Assembly (NCBI GenBank): GCA_903863885.1
Contig: CAIPEB010000415.1
Coordinates: 1 to 40,229 of the forward strand
DNA length: 40,229 nucleotides
Source: an uncultured Planctomycetaceae bacterium
GTDB lineage: Bacteria; Planctomycetota; Planctomycetia; Pirellulales; Pirellulaceae
Direction: 5' to 3'
Below are positions 26,086 to 38,202 of this stretch, in pieces; within the stretch, counting starts at the first letter, position 1, and the number at the start of each line of letters is the position of its first letter. The notes beneath the pieces were generated by a model that had not been told where the DNA came from, made no database searches, and worked only from the letters and a program-made list of their open reading frames with translations. The translations under genes and the position numbers were made by a program.

Positions 26086-26841
26086 ATGAAGACCGTCAAT
26101 CTTTATCAGTTCAACGGCGATCCTCGCGTCCCGCGACCGTGGCGGCAGTGTCTGCTGGAGATTTACGAATTCTGCAACACGGCAGTGCGTCCCTTCTACA
26201 GGGAAGCGGCCGAAGCCGCGATCGGCCGTGCTCGCGATAAAGGCCTGGACACGATCGTTGAACTTGGAGCCGGCCATGGGCCGCTCACTCGCCTGATGGT
26301 CGAGGACCCGCGGGCGGAAGGCCTTCGATTCGTGGTGTGCGATCTCATCCCGGCCGTCGACCAGTACCAGGAGCTTGAACGCAGATACCCGGGAAAAGTC
26401 ACGGCGATTACCGAATCCGTAGATTTCTCCAGGCCGCGGGAGTGGGGCCGCGGCGCGCTGCTGCTGCTCTGCGCCGCGATCCATCACGTTCCGGATGAAG
26501 CGCGGAGCGAGGTCATTCGCGCGATGAGCGTGTCGGCGGGAGGGGTCATGGTTTTCGTACCGGTCCGCAAGACATGGCTCTCGCTTGTTCTTTCGCTGTT
26601 GATCGTCTTTCCCGCCCTGGCACTGCCTATCGGTTTCATCAAACGACCGGGAACTCTGCGGCGAATCCTGTGGTGCTGGCTGCTGCCCGTGGTGCCGCTC
26701 ATGGCCGGATGGGACGCGTTGGGAGGCGTACTCCGGCAATGGTCGGACGTCCAGTGGCGTTGCGCCATCGCGGAGCAAACCGGCGGCAATCGAAAACCGG
26801 AAATCAACAACGGCTTAAACCAGCAGATGATCGCCTGGTAG
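26086..26841 (+). CDS. SAM-dependent methyltransferase with C-terminal membrane segments
   Basis: A 251-residue class I SAM-dependent methyltransferase. The SAM site is VELGAGHGPLTRL at 58-70, followed by VVCDLIP (acidic end of strand 2 at Asp86) and the later LLLLCAAIHHVPDEAR, a typical motif of small-molecule methyltransferases. Unusually, residues about 165-184 (SLVLSLLIVFPALALPIGFI) and 194-207 (ILWCWLLPVVPLMA) are strongly hydrophobic, suggesting a membrane-inserted hairpin near the C-terminus, as if the substrate were a lipid. It sits 37 bases after the dehydrogenase and 13 bases before the glycosyltransferase. The ribosome site is weak, and translation may depend on the upstream gene. 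Confidence 0.82.
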   Translation: MKTVNLYQFNGDPRVPRPWRQCLLEIYEFCNTAVRPFYREAAEAAIGRARDKGLDTIVELGAGHGPLTRLMVEDPRAEGLRFVVCDLIPAVDQYQELERRYPGKVTAITESVDFSRPREWGRGALLLLCAAIHHVPDEARSEVIRAMSVSAGGVMVFVPVRKTWLSLVLSLLIVFPALALPIGFIKRPGTLRRILWCWLLPVVPLMAGWDALGGVLRQWSDVQWRCAIAEQTGGNRKPEINNGLNQQMIAW

Positions 26842-26854
26842 AGAGCACGCGAGC

Positions 26855-28168
26855 ATGCGATTCCTGTTAAACCCCATCGGCTCGATCGGTGATGTGCATC
26901 CCTATCTGGGGATCGGCGCGGCGCTGCTCAAGCGGGGCCACGAGGTCACAGTGATCGCCAATCCGTACTACGAGAAACTGATCCGCAAGGTCGGCCTCGA
27001 TCACGCACCGCTCGGAACCGTTGAAGATCTGGAAGGGTTCTGGCGAGATCCGAAGATGTGGCAACCGTGGCACGCCTGGAAAGTGTCGCTCGACTGGAGC
27101 GTCCTACGTCCGATGCGTCCGGCGTACGAGATCATCGCGAGCCGATACGTACCGGGGCGGACGGTCGTTGCGGGGCCGGGCTGGGCCTTTGGGGCCCGCA
27201 TCGCACAGGAAAGACTGGGCGTGCCGACGGCGAGCCTGCATCTGGGGGCGGACAAGTTCCAGAGCATTCACGAGTCGCCGCGCATGCCCCCGCCCATGTG
27301 GCTGCCGGACCGCATGCCTCGCGTGCTCAAAGCGATGCAGTATTGGATCGCGGATGCGGCGTTCACCGATCCCTTGCTCGCGCCGGCAACCAATGCGTTC
27401 CGCAAGGAACTTGGACTCCCGCCGGTCCGCCGCCTCGTCGGCCGCTGGTGGCATTCTCCGCAACGGGTGATCGGCATGTTTCCCGATTGGTTCTGCCCGC
27501 CCCAGCCCGACTGGCCGGCGCAAACTTTGGTCACGGGTTTTCCGTTGTGGGACCAGAGCGAAGTCGTCGACATCCCGCGAGATCTGTCCGAATTCGTAGA
27601 ATCGGGCGACCCGCCCGTCGTCTTCACTTTCGGCACGGCCAACAAGCACACTCGCCGCTTTTTTCACGAGTCGGCCGAAGCCTGCCGTCGCTCGGGACGA
27701 CGCGGCATCCTGATCACCAGATTCGCCGACGACCTGCCCGCGAGTTTACCGGACGGCGTACGGCATTTTCCCTACGTGCCGTTCGGTTATTTGCTGCCGC
27801 GTGCAGCGGCGATGGTCCATCACGCGGGCACGGGCACTACGGCCCAAGGACTGGCCAACGGCTTGCCTCAAATCGTCGTACCGATGGCTTTCGGCCAGCC
27901 GCAAAACGCATTCCGCCTCGATCGCCTGGGAGTGGGACGCAGCCTCAGTATTCGAGGCTTCCGGGCAACCGCGGTCAGCCGCTGGCTCGATCGGTTTCTC
28001 GACTCTCCGCAAGTCACGGCTCGCTGCCGCGAACTGGCCAGGCGGTTTGAAAACCGGCAGCCGATCGAAGAAACTTGTGATCTGCTCGAGCAACTCGCGG
28101 GAACCGACGGGCATTTGCAGCCTGTAGAGCACGCCGTGCCGCACCATGGGAGGAGGATTCATGTTTAA
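26855..28168 (+). CDS. GT1-type (UGT/GT-B) glycosyltransferase
   Basis: A 437-residue GT-B glycosyltransferase of the GT1 family, related to enzymes that glycosylate lipids, sterols and natural products. The N-terminus FLLNPIGSIGDVHPYLGIGAAL is the glycine-rich acceptor-domain loop with the typical His. The C-terminal nucleotide-sugar site is visible at about 318-345 as HHAGTGTTAQGLANGLPQ, followed by PMAFGQPQNA. There is no signal peptide. The last 8 bases overlap the next gene, pointing to coupled translation. The acceptor is unknown, but the neighbours (a methyltransferase with membrane segments and an RmlC-like cupin) suggest a glycolipid or a modified sugar pendant (inference). Confidence 0.9.
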   Translation: MRFLLNPIGSIGDVHPYLGIGAALLKRGHEVTVIANPYYEKLIRKVGLDHAPLGTVEDLEGFWRDPKMWQPWHAWKVSLDWSVLRPMRPAYEIIASRYVPGRTVVAGPGWAFGARIAQERLGVPTASLHLGADKFQSIHESPRMPPPMWLPDRMPRVLKAMQYWIADAAFTDPLLAPATNAFRKELGLPPVRRLVGRWWHSPQRVIGMFPDWFCPPQPDWPAQTLVTGFPLWDQSEVVDIPRDLSEFVESGDPPVVFTFGTANKHTRRFFHESAEACRRSGRRGILITRFADDLPASLPDGVRHFPYVPFGYLLPRAAAMVHHAGTGTTAQGLANGLPQIVVPMAFGQPQNAFRLDRLGVGRSLSIRGFRATAVSRWLDRFLDSPQVTARCRELARRFENRQPIEETCDLLEQLAGTDGHLQPVEHAVPHHGRRIHV

Positions 28169-28634
28169 AGACTCGCCGATTCGGGACGTCGTCGTGCGTC
28201 CCGTCAAGCGATACACCGATCATCGCGGCTGGCTGATGGAGTTGTACCGCCTCGACGAACTGGCCGAAGAGTTTCACCCGCAGATGGCTTATGTCAGCCA
28301 GACGCTGCCCGGAGTGGCTCGCGGCCCGCACGAACACGCCGAGCAAAGCGACTGTTTTGTGTTTGTCGGCCCCGGCGACTTTGACCTGTATTTGTGGGAT
28401 GCGCGCGAGGACTCGCCCACCTTTAACCATCGGCAGAAGCTGACCGTGGGCGAATCCGATCCGCGGTTGGTCATCGTTCCCCCCGGAGTCGTGCACGCGT
28501 ATCGCAACGTCAGCGACCAACCGGGCTGGGTCTTCAACTGCCCCAATCGGCTCTACGCCGGCCACGGAAAGAAAGAACCCGTGGACGAGATCCGCCACGA
28601 AGACCGACCCGATAAACGCTTTGAGCTGGATTAG
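28161..28634 (+). CDS. RmlC-like cupin (dTDP-4-keto-6-deoxyhexose 3,5-epimerase type)
   Basis: A 157-residue cupin resembling dTDP-4-dehydrorhamnose 3,5-epimerase (RmlC) but shorter than most. The start at 28161 has an excellent GGAGGAGG ribosome site 5 bases before it; an in-frame upstream ATG at 28146 is less likely. Signatures are the opening VKRYTDHRGWLMELYR, GVARGPHEHAEQSD with His57 in the place of the catalytic RmlC histidine, VIVPPGVVHAYRN with His112, and NCPNRLYAG. It overlaps the glycosyltransferase by 8 bases. RmlA, RmlB and RmlD genes are not in the window, so the nucleotide-sugar precursor must be made elsewhere. It may act on the sugar transferred by the neighbour (inference). 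Confidence 0.83.
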   Translation: MFKDSPIRDVVVRPVKRYTDHRGWLMELYRLDELAEEFHPQMAYVSQTLPGVARGPHEHAEQSDCFVFVGPGDFDLYLWDAREDSPTFNHRQKLTVGESDPRLVIVPPGVVHAYRNVSDQPGWVFNCPNRLYAGHGKKEPVDEIRHEDRPDKRFELD

Positions 28635-28668
28635 CGGATGCCGGATGTTGGCAAATGGCCAATGCCGG
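28635..28668. terminator. Short hairpin between convergent genes
   Basis: TTGGC at 28648-28652 pairs with GCCAA at 28658-28662 around AAATG. It lies in the 34-base gap between the ends of the RmlC-like gene and the GH33 gene, so it may be a weak bidirectional terminator. The stem is short and there is no T-tract. Confidence 0.3.
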
Positions 28669-29853
28669 CTACCGCTCGGCGTCCTTCCACGCGGCGAACA
28701 TGATCGTCTCGTACGGGTCCTTGCGCCCGGCTTCGTAGAGACAGGCAATTTCGCCATTGGCCAGCACGGCCAGATCGGAATACGCGCTCGGTCCGGTGTG
28801 CAGAGTCCTGGACGTCTCCCAGGTCTGCCCTTCATCGACGCTGATTCGTACGGTCATCATCGCGCGACGATCCCGGCTGGCCGGGTTACTGAATAGAATC
28901 ACGCTCTTACTCGATTCCGTCGGCCATCGGTAACGTTCGATGGAGGCCTGGCAGATCGGTTCAATCAGCGCGGGATCGAATCGCTGGTCTCTCCACGTCG
29001 CCCCTCCGTCGTCGCTTACCGCAACCTGGCGGTTCTTTTTGGATCGATCATAATTTCGCATGTTCAGCATCAGTTGCCCGCCGGCCAGTTCCACGACTTC
29101 GCATTCGTTCACCTGATGCTGCGGGGTGGTGCCGCCCAGTAACCAGCTCTTGCCGAAGTCATCGGAATAAACGATGTGTGAATAGTAGTGTCTGGTGCCG
29201 GCCTCGATATGGTCGCAGGGTATCACCAGACGCCCCTTATGCGGGCCATGCTGGATCTGAATGCCGCTGCCCGGCCCTGTCGCGTACCACGTCCAGTCCT
29301 TCTTCTTTACATCGTTCGTGATATCCCGGGGAACGCTCCATGTCACGCCGTCATCCTCGGATTTGGTCACAAATACCCGGCGGGAGTCCTTGCTGGTCTG
29401 CGCGATGATCTGGGGCTCGTGGTCGTCGCCGCGGTTCCAAGTCATCAGCAACGAAATGGCTCCCGTCTCCTGATCAACAACGACGCACGGATTGCCGCAG
29501 GTGTTCGATGCATCATCCCACACTACCTGCTGGCTGCTCCAGGTCCTGCCGTCGTCGGTGGATCGCTTCACGAGCAGATCGATATCGCCACTGTCACCTC
29601 GGCCGAGGCGGCGTCCCTCGCAGAAGGCCAATACGGTGCCTCGTTTCGAAACGGCCAGTGCGGGGATGCGATAAGTGTCGTAGCCGTCTTGCCCGCTGAC
29701 GAATAGCGGCGTCCCGGCGGGCCCGGACTGCGATGCGGCACCTTGTTCCGCAACCGGCCTGTCGCTCTCGGCAGACGCAACGACCTCACCGGCAGCCGCG
29801 CTGACGAACAGCGATGCGCAAAGGAATCCTGCTGCTGCGAGTACTTGTTTCAT
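28669..29853 (-). CDS. Exported GH33-type exo-alpha-sialidase
   Basis: A 394-residue secreted sialidase. A start at 29853 is preferred (TGGAG 7 bases before, signal peptide at 1-22, ending SAAAGEV); an open frame reaches 29979. Key features are YRIPAL at 61-66 (the FRIP-type motif with arginine-triad residue Arg62), an Asp-containing loop GDSGDIDLL at about 87-94, five Asp boxes ([40 protein letters not shown]), NECEVVEL for the catalytic Glu and AYSDLAVL for the Tyr nucleophile. It should release terminal sialic acid or a related nonulosonate from glycans. It is convergent with the four-gene operon. No sialic-acid catabolic genes occur nearby. Confidence 0.87.
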   Translation of the reverse strand: MKQVLAAAGFLCASLFVSAAAGEVVASAESDRPVAEQGAASQSGPAGTPLFVSGQDGYDTYRIPALAVSKRGTVLAFCEGRRLGRGDSGDIDLLVKRSTDDGRTWSSQQVVWDDASNTCGNPCVVVDQETGAISLLMTWNRGDDHEPQIIAQTSKDSRRVFVTKSEDDGVTWSVPRDITNDVKKKDWTWYATGPGSGIQIQHGPHKGRLVIPCDHIEAGTRHYYSHIVYSDDFGKSWLLGGTTPQHQVNECEVVELAGGQLMLNMRNYDRSKKNRQVAVSDDGGATWRDQRFDPALIEPICQASIERYRWPTESSKSVILFSNPASRDRRAMMTVRISVDEGQTWETSRTLHTGPSAYSDLAVLANGEIACLYEAGRKDPYETIMFAAWKDAER

Positions 29854-30135
29854 CGTATCGCTCCACACGACGGCCCGTGATTCGATTGCGTCCACGAGCC
29901 GCTCCCTGATTGTTGGCTTGCTGAAATGCTCCACAAAGAGATCTTCCGTGGAAGTACTCAGCTCGCTGGTGATTTGCACGCAGAATCGACGAAGGCCGGA
30001 TGTCCTTTCATCGGCGCGTGGCTGTACGCCGGGATATCGCGGCGATCGAGACTGCTTTTGGACTGCACAGCCCCGAGTTCAACTCCTCAGCCGCGCACGC
30101 CGCAGAACAGCCGCATTGGAATTCCCGGATCAAAG
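29854..30135. other. Intergenic region between sialidase and exporter
   Basis: These 282 bases lie between two minus-strand genes and should hold the sialidase promoter. I see no gene, repeat or RNA motif. Confidence 0.3.
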
Positions 30136-30453
30136 TCAGGCGAACTTCAGCCCGATCACCCCTGCCACGATCAGGCCGGCCGATGCAATCCGCAGGGCAG
30201 TAGTCGCGTCGCCGAAGGCCACAATCCCAACCGCAAACGTACCCACCGCGCCGATTCCGGTCCATACGGCGTAGGCCGTACCCATCGGGATCACTCGCTG
30301 GGCCAACAAGAGGAACACTCCGCTCGTCGCCATGCAGGCGATTGCGAAGAAAATCCAGATGGGCCGCGCCCCGGCCTCGGTCCACCCGAGTTTGAGTCCC
30401 ACGGGCCAACCGATCTCACAGATTCCCGCCAGTACGAGGTAAATCCACGCCAC
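30136..30453 (-). CDS. SMR-family exporter of the Gdx/SugE type
   Basis: A 105-residue, four-helix small multidrug resistance protein. The membrane-buried Glu13 (in AGICEIGWPVGLK) that binds cation substrates and protons is present, together with Trp16 and the TAYAVWTGIGAVGT motif. The GWPVGLK context and the WTGIG motif are closer to the SugE/Gdx (guanidinium exporter) subgroup than to EmrE. It would exchange a small cation for protons in the inner membrane. The start has GGAGG 7 bases before. I looked for a guanidine riboswitch in the sequence upstream and do not recognise one. It is a single gene, not in an SMR pair. Confidence 0.9.
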   Translation of the reverse strand: MAWIYLVLAGICEIGWPVGLKLGWTEAGARPIWIFFAIACMATSGVFLLLAQRVIPMGTAYAVWTGIGAVGTFAVGIVAFGDATTALRIASAGLIVAGVIGLKFA

Positions 30454-30839
30454 GTTCTGCCTCCATCCGGAAAGTGTGTTCTCAACTCACGGTTTGCGGT
30501 CGCGTCCCCCGACGACAAAGCCATCCCGGCACGCCCGGAACAGAATACGCTCTGCCTCAGGCAATATCTCAATCACCACCGGAGCTGAGCAGGGGCCGCG
30601 ACTCCGAAAGTCTGGCACATGTGCTTCCGCACTGCAAATGTCAGTTTGCGGATCTCGCGCCGGGACGCGAGCGGTCGTTTGACGGTCCCTCGTCTGGCGA
30701 TAAGATGTCTCCGGTATTAGACATTATGGTCGTTGTCAGCTCGTGCTTTACGACCGTCACTCTTAACGGCGAACATCAACCGGCTGATAAGCGACGAACG
30801 ATCGACCAGCACCTGGTTCGATCCGCGGGGGAGCGATTC
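30454..30839. other. 386-bp divergent spacer
   Basis: This lies between the SMR exporter (minus) and the phosphoesterase (plus). No gene, riboswitch or repeat is recognised. The plus-strand frame is open from 30474 but the real start is at 30840. Confidence 0.35.
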
Positions 30840-31757
30840 ATGTACGACATTATCGGCGATATACACGGGCATGCGGATCAACTCGGGCGATTGCTCGACA
30901 TGCTCGGCTATCGGGCCAAAGCCGGTGTGTATCAGCACTCGGAGAGCAAGGCCGTTTTTCTCGGCGATCTGATTGACCGGGGGCCGCAGATTCCGCAGGT
31001 GCTTGATATCGTGCGCAGGATGGTCGACAGTGGCCACGCACTGGCCGTAATGGGGAACCATGAACTGAACGCACTCGCGTACCACACGCAGGATGCTCAG
31101 GGCGAATATCTGCGACCGCACAACGAGAAAAATGTCAGGCAACACCGCGCAACGGTCGAGCAATTGGACGGCGTGCTGCTTCAGGAATACCTGAAGTGGT
31201 TCCGCTCGCTGCCGCTCTGGCTGGAACTGGACGGGCTGCGCGCGGTGCACGCTTGCTGGGACAACGAATCGATGACGACAATCCGTGGGGCTCACAGCCT
31301 CTCGGACGGAATCTCGGACGAATTCCTGATATCGGCCTGCCGGAAGACCGGGGCGCTGTACAAGCAGGTGGAGATCGTCCTGAAAGGCAAGGAAATCCCG
31401 CTGCCCGACGGCACAGTGTTCTGCGACAAGAACGGAACGGAGCGCAGGGAAATCCGAACGAGATGGTATCTGCGGCCGGATGGGCACACTTACTGCTCGT
31501 ACGCCCTGCAGGCCGAGAAGATCGACTGCGACAAGACAATCGACGAAGCCGCGGCCGCCAGTGCATCGCCTTATTCGCCGGACGAGAAGCCCGTCTTCGT
31601 CGGCCACTACTGGCTCTCGGCCCAGCGGCCCGAGGTTCTGGCGGAAAACGTCGCGTGTCTCGACTTCAGCGTTGCCAAAGGCGGGTTGCTCTGCGCGTAT
31701 CGCTGGCAGGGCGAACGGAAGCTGAGCAACGACCACTTCGTCTGGGTGTCGGGATAA
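30840..31757 (+). CDS. PP2A-like metallophosphoesterase (ApaH/PrpE type)
   Basis: A 305-residue calcineurin-like phosphoesterase. The binuclear metal motifs are complete: GDIHGH (residues 6-11, Asp7 and His9), FLGDLIDRGP (about 40-49), VMGNHELN (about 69-76) and FVGHYWL with a later LDFSVAKGG. The spacing fits bacterial diadenosine-tetraphosphatase/PrpE-like protein phosphatases rather than plain nucleases. The start at 30840 is fixed by GGGGAG 7 bases before and by the metal motif directly following. The likely role is cleavage of Ap4A-type or other phosphoester substrates in the cytoplasm. It stands alone and converges on the GH116-like gene with a 34-base gap. Confidence 0.85.
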   Translation: MYDIIGDIHGHADQLGRLLDMLGYRAKAGVYQHSESKAVFLGDLIDRGPQIPQVLDIVRRMVDSGHALAVMGNHELNALAYHTQDAQGEYLRPHNEKNVRQHRATVEQLDGVLLQEYLKWFRSLPLWLELDGLRAVHACWDNESMTTIRGAHSLSDGISDEFLISACRKTGALYKQVEIVLKGKEIPLPDGTVFCDKNGTERREIRTRWYLRPDGHTYCSYALQAEKIDCDKTIDEAAAASASPYSPDEKPVFVGHYWLSAQRPEVLAENVACLDFSVAKGGLLCAYRWQGERKLSNDHFVWVSG

Positions 31758-31791
31758 GCGATTGCCGCAGGGCGGCGGTCACACTTCATGC

Positions 31792-34677
31792 TCAGCGCGG
31801 CTGGGCGGCCTGAAGCACTCGCCGAACAAGTCCGCCGGACTGGCAGGGACCCGCCAGATCCTGGTTGTCCAATACGGCCGGCATCGACCAGAGCATCATG
31901 TTCTGGTAGTAGTCCGAACCGTAGTACCGAGTGCCATCCACGACATCCCACACCAACGGAAAGTCCCACGCGTTGCCTTTGGCGAACACGTAATCCACCG
32001 TCCGCCGCACAAGGTCCTCGCCGAACTCCCGCTGCCCGTCGTACATGTAAGTCATGCCGAGCATGAAGCTGCTCGGCGAATGCGTGCCGGTTTGACGCCA
32101 GTAACTGAAATCTCCTTCCAGCGGTTTGCCGTCGGCCCGGGCAAACACTTTCATGCCGAATGGAAAGAGTTTCGGGTCGGCGCTCACCTTGGCCATCGTC
32201 GCCAGCGTCGTCTTCACGCGGTCCGCAGGGAACACGCCGGGCAGTCCGTGAAATCGCGAGATCCACTCGCCGTCGAGTTGGCACGACATCAGCACGTCGG
32301 ACTTCTTGCCGCTGTTGAGTTCGTGGTAGAGCAGGTAGTGCGTGCCCGCCCAAAGATCTTTCTCCAGCGATTCACTGCCAGCCGCCAGCCACTGATCGCA
32401 CTGCTTTGAGAACTCCTCGTCGCCCATCTTGTCCGCCATGCGTTTCGCCATGCGGAGCTGCGCCAGGTGCACTCCGCCGACGTGCGACACGAGTCCCTGC
32501 AGCGGCACGAACTCGATCCACTCGGTGTCCTTGTCGCCGCTGGGCATGGCTATTACCTGCTTCGCTCCATACTCCGGACGCATGTTCATCGCGTGAATCG
32601 TCGCCCGCTTCGCCCCGTCGTAGAATTCCCGCAGAATTGCGTCATCGCCGCTGCACAACCACAGCTTGTCGATCATTTCCACCATGCAGACATCGCTGCT
32701 GCAGAGCTGATAGGGCCGCGCCGGCGTGGCAAAGTCACATTGGGGACCGAAGACCCACACCACGCAACCGTCGGGATATTGCATGGCCTTGTATCCGCGC
32801 ATCGTCGATAGCGCCAGTTGCGGAAAGAAATAGACCAGCGGCAGGTTCCCGTAGAAGCTGCATGGAATGCACTCGATCTGCGGGCACTCGCGTGGACATT
32901 CGATCATGCCGAACAGCCCGTCCTCCGCTCGGCACCACTCGCCCAGCGGCGCCTTTGCCTGGGCCCACAATCCCGTTTCGGTAATCATGTAAAGGTTGTT
33001 GATCAGCGCATCGCGCAGCCACACAGGCAGTTTCTTTTCAGAGTAAACCACCTGCTGCCACGCGAGAATTCGCGAGAGCAGATCGGCATGGCGCGCGGCC
33101 AGCAACTCGGCCGTCTTCGCCGCGCTCGGATAGTGTCTGGCGTACATGTGGCTGAACGTATTCGCCCCGCCTGCCGTCGGAGCACCGCCGCCCTTCCATT
33201 GCGTGGCGCACCACGCGAGCACGAACCTCACCACCTTCTCCTCGCCTGCGGCGAGCGAGAAATCGACGGCTACGCTCGTGCCGGCCGACGATTCGGATGC
33301 CGCGGGCAATTGCGTACTGATCGACGTCCAATTCGCTTCCGCCAACCCGAGGTCGCTGCCGACGCGAACTTCGCCTCCGAGCGCGCCGACCGCATAGCTC
33401 GCCAAGGGCGAAACTACCTCAACTCCACGAACCTCGCCGCTGATCTGCCTGCGTTCGAAGCGATTTGCTCCGGCTTCTTCGTTCGACCATCCCGGGAAAT
33501 TCAATACGATCGAACCGGACTGGGACGCCGCAGACGTGTTCCGCAAATGCGTCTCGAAAACGGCGCCGGGGATCATCGATTCGACAAGCGACCCCGGCAG
33601 GAAGGAACTCCACGCACGCAAGCCAACCTGGACCGGAGAACCGGTGCGGTATTCGATGTCGACGACGGGATAGTGCCCCCAATAATGCACCTCGTCGGCG
33701 CGATGCACATTCGGCATGGCTCCGGATGCGAACAGATCGAACTGTCTCTTTCTCGCGTCGTCGTAAGTCCACGGCCCGTTCGGGTTCTGCGCGTCGCTCC
33801 ATTCGGCCGCCGCGTCCCATTTCTTGCCGGCGGCTTTGGCGACAATGGAGAAGTCGACTCCGACAAAATCCTCGCAGACCTCGGCACGCTCCAGCACGAG
33901 TTCAATCCGGTCGCCCGGTTCGACGGCGGCTCGCAGCCCGGCGTCCCCGCCGCTGCCCGACGAGTAGGGTTGCGGAGCGGCAGATGTGGGTCCCCAAGCC
34001 AGACGGCCATCCGTCATTCGCACGCCGTTGTGTCTCAATTCCCATTTCTGAACACGGCCGATATTCCGGCACACCCACATGCCGCCCTGAATCTCGATCT
34101 CGTCGCGCACCGGACTGGTCCAGCGCAGCACGGTCGGGTTGTGGCAGAACACGCGCCCGGCGGGGATATCGCAGACTTTGCAGCCAATGCTCTTGGCCCA
34201 ACCGGGCACGCCGGTCGCATGGACAGCCCACGCCGGCTGCCCGGGTCCCAGATCCGCCGGCAACCACTCCGCCACGTGCGCCAAGGGAATGGTCTCCGGA
34301 GCGGACGCGGTCGAGCGACACAGCGCCCATGTCTTTCCGCCCACGGACAGCGCGAGGGCCGGCGTGCGAACTCGCGATCCGCCCCGCTGCGGCGTGTGTG
34401 TGTTGAAGATCGTGGAGAAACCGAATGTGCCGTTGCTTTCCAGATCCAGGCACCCCGTATCGATGGTGCCAAGCGGCATGCCGTTGGTCACCGTATCCGC
34501 GGAACGATAGATCACTCCGCAAACCGGTTCGCTGTACCCTTCCGCGGAAAATTCACGCCAAGTCTTTCCAGCCGTTTCCGTTGGAAACAGCTCGGCGGCC
34601 GTCATCGGCATCGAGATGAACGCAAGAGCCGCTGCAGCACATGCGGCGATCAGACGGCCGAAGGTTGAGCCGATCAT
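31792..34677 (-). CDS. Exported GH116/DUF608-type glycosidase (divergent)
   Basis: A 961-residue secreted protein. A start at 34677 places the signal peptide at residues 1-28 (IAACAAAALAFISMPMTAAE) with GAGGG upstream. The N-terminal part (about 55-480) looks like the GBA2-type beta-sandwich domain (GTIDTGCLDLESNGTFGFST, VLNFPGWSNEE). The C-terminal part (about 540-950) looks like the DUF608 (alpha/alpha)6 barrel of GH116 (LPVWLRDALINNLYMITE, LPLVYFFPQLALSTM, LVSHVGGVHLAQLRMAKRM). GH116 includes glucosylceramidases, beta-glucosidases and xylosidases. The usual catalytic Glu and Asp contexts are not clearly conserved here, so activity and substrate are uncertain. It follows the esterase-GH95 gene on the same strand with a 142-base gap. 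Confidence 0.7.
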   Translation of the reverse strand: MIGSTFGRLIAACAAAALAFISMPMTAAELFPTETAGKTWREFSAEGYSEPVCGVIYRSADTVTNGMPLGTIDTGCLDLESNGTFGFSTIFNTHTPQRGGSRVRTPALALSVGGKTWALCRSTASAPETIPLAHVAEWLPADLGPGQPAWAVHATGVPGWAKSIGCKVCDIPAGRVFCHNPTVLRWTSPVRDEIEIQGGMWVCRNIGRVQKWELRHNGVRMTDGRLAWGPTSAAPQPYSSGSGGDAGLRAAVEPGDRIELVLERAEVCEDFVGVDFSIVAKAAGKKWDAAAEWSDAQNPNGPWTYDDARKRQFDLFASGAMPNVHRADEVHYWGHYPVVDIEYRTGSPVQVGLRAWSSFLPGSLVESMIPGAVFETHLRNTSAASQSGSIVLNFPGWSNEEAGANRFERRQISGEVRGVEVVSPLASYAVGALGGEVRVGSDLGLAEANWTSISTQLPAASESSAGTSVAVDFSLAAGEEKVVRFVLAWCATQWKGGGAPTAGGANTFSHMYARHYPSAAKTAELLAARHADLLSRILAWQQVVYSEKKLPVWLRDALINNLYMITETGLWAQAKAPLGEWCRAEDGLFGMIECPRECPQIECIPCSFYGNLPLVYFFPQLALSTMRGYKAMQYPDGCVVWVFGPQCDFATPARPYQLCSSDVCMVEMIDKLWLCSGDDAILREFYDGAKRATIHAMNMRPEYGAKQVIAMPSGDKDTEWIEFVPLQGLVSHVGGVHLAQLRMAKRMADKMGDEEFSKQCDQWLAAGSESLEKDLWAGTHYLLYHELNSGKKSDVLMSCQLDGEWISRFHGLPGVFPADRVKTTLATMAKVSADPKLFPFGMKVFARADGKPLEGDFSYWRQTGTHSPSSFMLGMTYMYDGQREFGEDLVRRTVDYVFAKGNAWDFPLVWDVVDGTRYYGSDYYQNMMLWSMPAVLDNQDLAGPCQSGGLVRRVLQAAQPR

Positions 34678-34819
34678 TGGATTGCCCTCGGGTGAAGGGA
34701 ACGCTTCGACTCGAAATGAACTCGATTCTGTCCCATCCGCGTCTTGACCCATCGTGTTCCGACGGAGGCAGACGCACGCTCAGCGACGTGCTGCCGCGGG
34801 ACCACTCCGCGACACCAGC

Positions 34820-38182
<3,363 letters not shown>

Positions 38183-38202
38183 TTAGTTTTGCGTTTATCT
38201 CA

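Noticed and set aside
24852-26099. Minus-strand frame of 415 codons
   Set aside because: It is antisense to the COG4091-type gene; the forward product carries clear Rossmann and family motifs.
30454-30600. Guanidine riboswitch upstream of the SMR exporter
   Set aside because: The conserved loops of the known guanidine riboswitch classes could not be matched by eye, so no riboswitch is claimed.
30474-30839. Upstream extension of the phosphoesterase frame
   Set aside because: The metal motif and the GGGGAG site place the start at 30840; the extra residues show no features.
32818-34668. Plus-strand frame of 616 codons
   Set aside because: It is antisense to the GH116-like gene with Arg-rich low-complexity translation, no ribosome site and no signal peptide.
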